Shown: piece by piece, positions 59,811 to 64,000 of the stretch
How the letters are laid out: each line of letters starts with the position of its first letter
Numbering within the stretch: the first letter of the stretch is position 1
Assembly (NCBI RefSeq): GCF_905196875.1
Contig: NZ_CAJJWO010000021.1
Location: 1 to 64,000 of the forward strand
DNA length: 64,000 nucleotides
From: an uncultured Parabacteroides sp.
GTDB taxonomy: Bacteria; Bacteroidota; Bacteroidia; Bacteroidales; Tannerellaceae
Direction: 5' to 3'
Notes under the pieces: generated by a model
Seen by the model: only the letters and a program-made list of their open reading frames with translations
Database searches by the model: none
Told to the model about the DNA's origin: nothing
Made by a program: the position numbers and the translations under genes

Positions 59811-62153
59811 TTATTTTATAAACTTCAAGCTCTCAATCTCATGCAGGGATGTGACTGTCCGAACAAAGAAAATGCCTTCCGGCAGATCGGCAATATTTAT
59901 CATGTAACAGGTCTGCGGATATAAAACCGGAAACTTTTTTTGCAATATTCCCTGTGACGAGTAAATAAAAATATCTTTCAAGCCCTTTTCTGTCTGTATA
60001 AACAATTGATCATTTCCTACCCAACCAAGGATCTTTTTATTCGGTGCAATAAGATCAGAAACACCTGTTCCCGAACTTTTCTTTTCTATTCCATATAACT
60101 TCACTCCACACCCCGGTAAAGATACAGGGATTTCTTCACCTTGCAATGAGACATCCTGTCCAGTCCACAATTCCTTAATTCCTTTTACATCGGAAGAAAC
60201 AAGTCCCAGTCTTGACAATTTTATATTTTCCGAGAAGGCCAGATCTTTATAATTAAAGACAGCAACATACAAAATATCTTCCGTATCCAGCATAAAAAGG
60301 TTCTCGCCACGGTTACGTCCCCAACTATTCTTTCCAGAAGCTTTTGCTCCTTCTACCGGATAAAAAGATTTGCCGATACGGGCAATTGCATTTACATCGG
60401 CATTTGTTGCAAATTCCTCTGCTTTCTTACGGGCAACCGGATCACCGATGCAGGTTCCTTTCCGGCTGAAGTTATCGCCAAGGATATAAGTACCCGTAAT
60501 CACTCCCGATGTGATGCGCATACGATTCTCTTCCTCATTATAATTACCTTTATGAAGCACCAGGTGGTCGGCATCATTAAAGTTATAAACTTTATCGAGC
60601 CACCAGCCGTAAGAAAGACCATTCATTACATATTCCGTATCTTCTTTGGCTCCCCAGGCATCACAAGTAATACGGCGCGAATTACCATATTGTGCAGGGA
60701 ATGCAGGGGCGATGGATAAAGCCATGAAGATATCGTCTCCGCACAATTCGGCCAGATACTGCATACCGCTGTTGTAGGCTTGCACGCCGGTTGTGATATT
60801 CTTATCATAATAAGAGTCTGCTTCCAGAATACCATTATTCAGAAAATCGAACTTGATATATTTGTAACCGAATTCTTTAAAGCGGTTAATGAAATAACTC
60901 ATCCGTTCGCGCGTTCCGGGATGGGTCGGATCCATGGCACGGGAGGCAATCTTTTTAGGCTGTCCGTTTACATATAAATAGGCTTCCCCATACTTATATT
61001 TACTTCCTTCGATGGTACGGCTCCCATTTTCGCCCCAGTCGGAGAAAGGCGACCAGTAAATACCAGGAACTTGTCCGTTATCGACACACTGTTTGGCGAA
61101 TGCCCGCAACTGGTAATCGTTCAGATTATCCCAATAGGAATCAAGGATCAAATAAGTAGTGCCGTCGTTGGTGAAATTGTTAGGCTGCAAATTCGTGCTG
61201 ACATAATCGGAAACGTCCAGTGCTCCGGCAAAGTTCAGGTTTTCAGCCATAGCTCCCCAACTATTCCAGCCAAAGATATTTCCTTTCGACCATTTACGGG
61301 GCGGAGTAACCAGCGCATTGGCTTCGCCATAGGTTTCCAAACCTTTACGCCAATCGTCAAAGAAACCAATCAGCAGCTTCGGTGATTTCAATTGCGTTCC
61401 GGAGATACTGCCATGAGGTTTTGAACCGTTGGCATCAATATCGTGAGTCAGGCGGTGGCTGATGCCGCCAAAACATTCCAGACGGTTCAGTCGTTGGTTG
61501 CCTGAAGTGGAATAACGGATTCCGGTCTTCCAGGTATCGTGTTCCACTGAGCCGAGTATCAGTCCTTCACGGGTATCACCGCAATAGATGGAGGTCACTT
61601 CGAAAGAAACGGAGTCGACCGACAAAGCTAATGAGGAGTAACCAATCCAGGCATCATTGTCGAATGGGACAGACAGGACACGGTTGGAAGTGTTTGCACT
61701 TAAGAAAGAGTTGGGTGTTTCCGTAACTACCGGGGCAATATAATTGCTCGATGTAACGTCGACGGAAACCAGACAAGCTTCTGTCAGGAAATAATTTTTA
61801 TCGGGGTAGAAATAAAAAAGTTGCTGAAGGGAAGGCTTTCCATCCTGTCCGGGATACGTAAATGTATATTTATGTCCGACTCCGAAAACATCGTCCACTT
61901 CTTCTTCCGAGAAGGCCGGCCGGCCGTATTCCGTACTGCGCAGCAGTCGGTCTTTGTCTTTGGCCTGAACGAAAACACCCGCCAATATTATTTTTCCCTG
62001 GTGAATAAAGTCACAGTTTTTTGTATCATTGTTATAAACGATTTTCCAGTCGCCGGAGGTTATCACCTGCTGGTCGGCTGCAAAGGTTTCACTTCCCATG
62101 AACAGACAGACAAGACAAAAAAGCAGGGTAATTCTTAGTAAATTCTTTTTCAT
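59811..62153 (-). CDS. Clan GH-D (GH27/GH36-like) alpha-galactosidase-type hydrolase with T9SS-like C-terminal domain
   Basis: The protein is 780 aa from ATG 62153 (62159 is also possible). A signal peptide precedes an N-terminal beta domain of ~250 aa. The (beta/alpha)8 barrel shows GWNSWGAMAENLN, DSYWDNL, KYIKFDFLNNG with the candidate nucleophile Asp (residue ~436), and RRITCDAWG with the candidate acid/base Asp (~498). The final ~75 residues (LFIQTEKGLKDIFIYSSQGILQKKF ... LPEGIFFVRTV ... ESLKFIK) match the type A sorting domain of type IX secretion. It ends 8 bp from the convergent HTCS gene. The exact sugar specificity is uncertain. Confidence 0.85.
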   Translation of the reverse strand: MKKNLLRITLLFCLVCLFMGSETFAADQQVITSGDWKIVYNNDTKNCDFIHQGKIILAGVFVQAKDKDRLLRSTEYGRPAFSEEEVDDVFGVGHKYTFTYPGQDGKPSLQQLFYFYPDKNYFLTEACLVSVDVTSSNYIAPVVTETPNSFLSANTSNRVLSVPFDNDAWIGYSSLALSVDSVSFEVTSIYCGDTREGLILGSVEHDTWKTGIRYSTSGNQRLNRLECFGGISHRLTHDIDANGSKPHGSISGTQLKSPKLLIGFFDDWRKGLETYGEANALVTPPRKWSKGNIFGWNSWGAMAENLNFAGALDVSDYVSTNLQPNNFTNDGTTYLILDSYWDNLNDYQLRAFAKQCVDNGQVPGIYWSPFSDWGENGSRTIEGSKYKYGEAYLYVNGQPKKIASRAMDPTHPGTRERMSYFINRFKEFGYKYIKFDFLNNGILEADSYYDKNITTGVQAYNSGMQYLAELCGDDIFMALSIAPAFPAQYGNSRRITCDAWGAKEDTEYVMNGLSYGWWLDKVYNFNDADHLVLHKGNYNEEENRMRITSGVITGTYILGDNFSRKGTCIGDPVARKKAEEFATNADVNAIARIGKSFYPVEGAKASGKNSWGRNRGENLFMLDTEDILYVAVFNYKDLAFSENIKLSRLGLVSSDVKGIKELWTGQDVSLQGEEIPVSLPGCGVKLYGIEKKSSGTGVSDLIAPNKKILGWVGNDQLFIQTEKGLKDIFIYSSQGILQKKFPVLYPQTCYMINIADLPEGIFFVRTVTSLHEIESLKFIK

Positions 62154-62278
62154 GATCATATATATCAGTTTAATGCGGTCAGTAAATAAAGCACCGGGTA
62201 AAGTTACGCTTCCCCGGTGCTTTCTCCACTTACAATTTATGCCTCTATTAATTATCAGCCGAGTACAGTTTCCTGATA

Positions 62279-62322
62279 GTTGTTTGCTTCGGAAGTTCCA
62301 GTTCCCTGCGCAGGAAACCGGA
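62279..62322. repeat. Two-unit 22-bp hairpin repeat related to the 16.2 kb array
   Basis: GTTGTT-TGCTTC-GGAAGT-TCCA (62279-62300) and GTTCCC-TGCGCA-GGAAAC-CGGA (62301-62322) fit the 6-6-6-4 plan. A 15-nt stretch at 62297-62311 is the exact reverse complement of 16252-16266. Confidence 0.65.
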
Positions 62323-62334
62323 ACGGCTTTACTA

Positions 62335-63912
62335 CTACCTGTAACCCGGATTCTGATCGTCGGAAGTCATGTCCGGATTCTGTTCGATCTCTTCGTTAGG
62401 GATCGGGGAGCGGACGGTATAATCCAGGATCGTTCCGGAGCGTTTTGCCCATTTGTTGCGTTCCTTGATATATTCGACAAACTTGCCGGTACGGATCAAA
62501 TCGGCACGGCGCCAGTTCTCACCTAGAAACTCACGGATACGTTCATCGAGTATCTTTACACGGAAAGCATCCTGCGACAGACCTGCATCCCACTTCTTAT
62601 CAGCCGGAATGCTAAAGCCCCAGGCACGGTTGCGCACTTCGTTTACCTTTTCAACAGCCTGCCCGGTTTGTCCCAATTCGTTCAGACATTCGGCGTAGCT
62701 GAGAAGAACATCGGCATAGCGGAGAGCCGGAATATTCTTTCCGGAGTTCCACATATTATTGATGCCCAGGCCGGAATGCTGGTCGGTACGAAAGTCTTCG
62801 TATTTCTTTATGTGCGGTTTCAATTCATCATGGTCTTCACCCAGATCTTCCCAGGCAATACAATCGTAGTTGGGTACTTCGCCGTAATAGGTAAAATCGT
62901 AACGGATACTTTCTTCTTTACGAACATCGCCGTCTTCCCAGATACCGCCGTTTGCAACTGTTTCATAAGCATATTCGGTAACAACGACATGGTCGTAGCC
63001 GGCATAATAACATCCGTCGGTCCACCAGTTCTGTGCTACACGCGAACCGATCTGGAACTGAATCTGATTACGGTTCGGGTTGTTGTTGAACTGAAATTCG
63101 TAGATGGATTCGGCCGTATTTGGTTTTTCGTAGTTCCACAGGTCCGCATAAGGAACCAATTGGTATCCCATCCCCATTACCGTCTCAAAACATTCCTTCG
63201 CTTTATTGAAGTCGCGCAGGCCGGTCTCAACCGGAGCAGACATATAGGCTTTCCCCAGCATGGTATACCCGGCACCGGAAGTAGCACGTCCGGCCGTATT
63301 GGTTTTCGGTGCGTATTTAGCGGCCTTCTCGAGGTCGTTGATAATAAACTGCCATACATCGGTCAACGGCTGGCGTCCATAACCGGTTTCATCCAATTTA
63401 GCCAGATCGATGATAGGTATTTCTCCCCAATACATAGCCAGTTCGTAATCGACGAATCCACGGATGAAAGAAGCTTCACCCAAAAGTTCAGCCTCTTTTG
63501 TCCCTGCCGCCAACTCGGGAGTATCGAGAGCACGGATAATCTTGGCTGCTGCGGTAACAACCGGGAAACGTTTGTTCCACTGGTCCTTCACCTTGCTGTG
63601 AAGCGAGTTCATGTTGGCATCGTAACGGTCCATAGCCGCACCTTCGCCACCTCCCTTATTCTGAAGCGCACCGCGTTGTATCTCGTCGGTACCGGTCATC
63701 AGAAACCAGGCACGTTCGTCCTGGCGGGTATTATCGCGCCAGGTGTTGTATATACCCTTTAGGTTCAGTTCGATAAACTCTACATCTGAATAAATCTGTT
63801 CTTCCGTCAATGCTTTCTTGTTCTCCTGTGTCAGGAAGTCGGAACAAGAGGTGGTGATCCCGGCAGTGAGTGCCAAAGCCAGTAATCCGATTAAATTATA
63901 TCTCTTTTTCAT
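62335..63912 (-). CDS. SusD/RagB family glycan-binding lipoprotein (third locus)
   Basis: The protein is 525 aa with lipobox ITTSC, followed by SDFLTQE. Canonical SusD segments are YSDVEFIELNLKGIYNTW, ASFIRGFVDYELAMYWGEIPI, LRYADVLLSYAECLNELG and FRVKILDERIREFLGENWRRADLIRTGKF, ending DDQNPGYR. It is the surface lid of the SusC whose end is at the window edge 21 bp upstream. Confidence 0.95.
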   Translation of the reverse strand: MKKRYNLIGLLALALTAGITTSCSDFLTQENKKALTEEQIYSDVEFIELNLKGIYNTWRDNTRQDERAWFLMTGTDEIQRGALQNKGGGEGAAMDRYDANMNSLHSKVKDQWNKRFPVVTAAAKIIRALDTPELAAGTKEAELLGEASFIRGFVDYELAMYWGEIPIIDLAKLDETGYGRQPLTDVWQFIINDLEKAAKYAPKTNTAGRATSGAGYTMLGKAYMSAPVETGLRDFNKAKECFETVMGMGYQLVPYADLWNYEKPNTAESIYEFQFNNNPNRNQIQFQIGSRVAQNWWTDGCYYAGYDHVVVTEYAYETVANGGIWEDGDVRKEESIRYDFTYYGEVPNYDCIAWEDLGEDHDELKPHIKKYEDFRTDQHSGLGINNMWNSGKNIPALRYADVLLSYAECLNELGQTGQAVEKVNEVRNRAWGFSIPADKKWDAGLSQDAFRVKILDERIREFLGENWRRADLIRTGKFVEYIKERNKWAKRSGTILDYTVRSPIPNEEIEQNPDMTSDDQNPGYR

Positions 63913-63933
63913 AATTGTTTCCTATTTATGCCG

Positions 63934-64000
63934 TTAAAAACTAAAGTTCAAACCAAATACATACATCTTTGTCGGAGGATAACCGTAATCGCCTGTTTCA
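63934..64000 (-). CDS. C-terminal end of a SusC/RagA TonB-dependent receptor (partial)
   Basis: The last 22 codons before the TAA at 63934 read ETGDYGYPPTKMYVFGLNFS followed by F and stop, the typical final beta strand of SusC barrels (aromatic-terminated). The gene continues past the window. Position directly upstream of SusD confirms the assignment. Confidence 0.88.
   Translation of the reverse strand, partial: ETGDYGYPPTKMYVFGLNFSF

Noticed and set aside
62668..63762. 364-residue plus-strand open frame opposite susD
   Set aside because: Antisense to a canonical SusD; no recognisable domain.

Overview
The window looks like a chromosomal segment of a gut Bacteroidales bacterium, most likely Parabacteroides. 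Supporting signs are: SusC/SusD pairs, a hybrid two-component regulator, promoters with the Bacteroidetes -7 element TAnnTTTG (often perfect, usually with a poor -33 TTTG), a PorX regulator, and a large surface protein with a DUF6383-type C-terminus behind an invertible promoter, as described for the phase-variable surface glycoproteins of Parabacteroides distasonis. The genus is inferred from these families. No 16S gene is present.

Layout. 1-3.75 kb: surface glycoprotein gene with an invertible promoter, which in this sequence points away from the gene (OFF). 3.9-5.0 kb: truncated transposase remnant and a PIN toxin-antitoxin pair. 5.1-8.25 kb: LytS/LytTR two-component system and a secreted tyrosine-phosphatase-like lipoprotein. 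8.25-16 kb: a tight minus-strand cluster (GNAT protein, topoisomerase IV B, CoaD, S41 protease, MG2-domain protein). 16.4-31.7 kb: mostly housekeeping (SMP-30 lipoprotein, RNase R, TsaE, PorX, K+/H+ antiporter, transglutaminase-like lipoprotein, MNT-HEPN protein, tRNA-Leu, topoisomerase IV A), then threonine dehydratase. 33-45.3 kb: an alpha-mannoside-type polysaccharide utilization locus (ECF sigma, FecR anti-sigma, SusC with STN domain, SusD, GH38-like DUF5054 protein, GH92). 45.5-47.6 kb: ArsC and a Tat-exported Gfo/Idh/MocA oxidoreductase with a palindromic operator. 48.3-53.3 kb: a second SusC/SusD pair without enzymes. 53.5-55.7 kb: GlyRS and a FKBP lipoprotein. 55.8-64 kb: a third locus with a hybrid two-component regulator, a clan GH-D glycosidase with a T9SS-like tail, a SusD, and the last codons of a SusC.

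The least expected structure is a set of intergenic arrays of very short hairpins with a fixed plan: 6-nt half-stem, 6 or 7 nt, complementary half-stem, 4 nt, repeated every 22 or 23 bp. The stem word differs by locus (GTTTCC, TTGCCA, GTTTCA, GTGTCA). They lie near 16.2, 27.6, 33.0, 46.0 and 62.3 kb. A different array, of 8-bp repeats in opposed orientations, lies at 53.4 kb. No rRNA, CRISPR, integrase or intact IS was seen.
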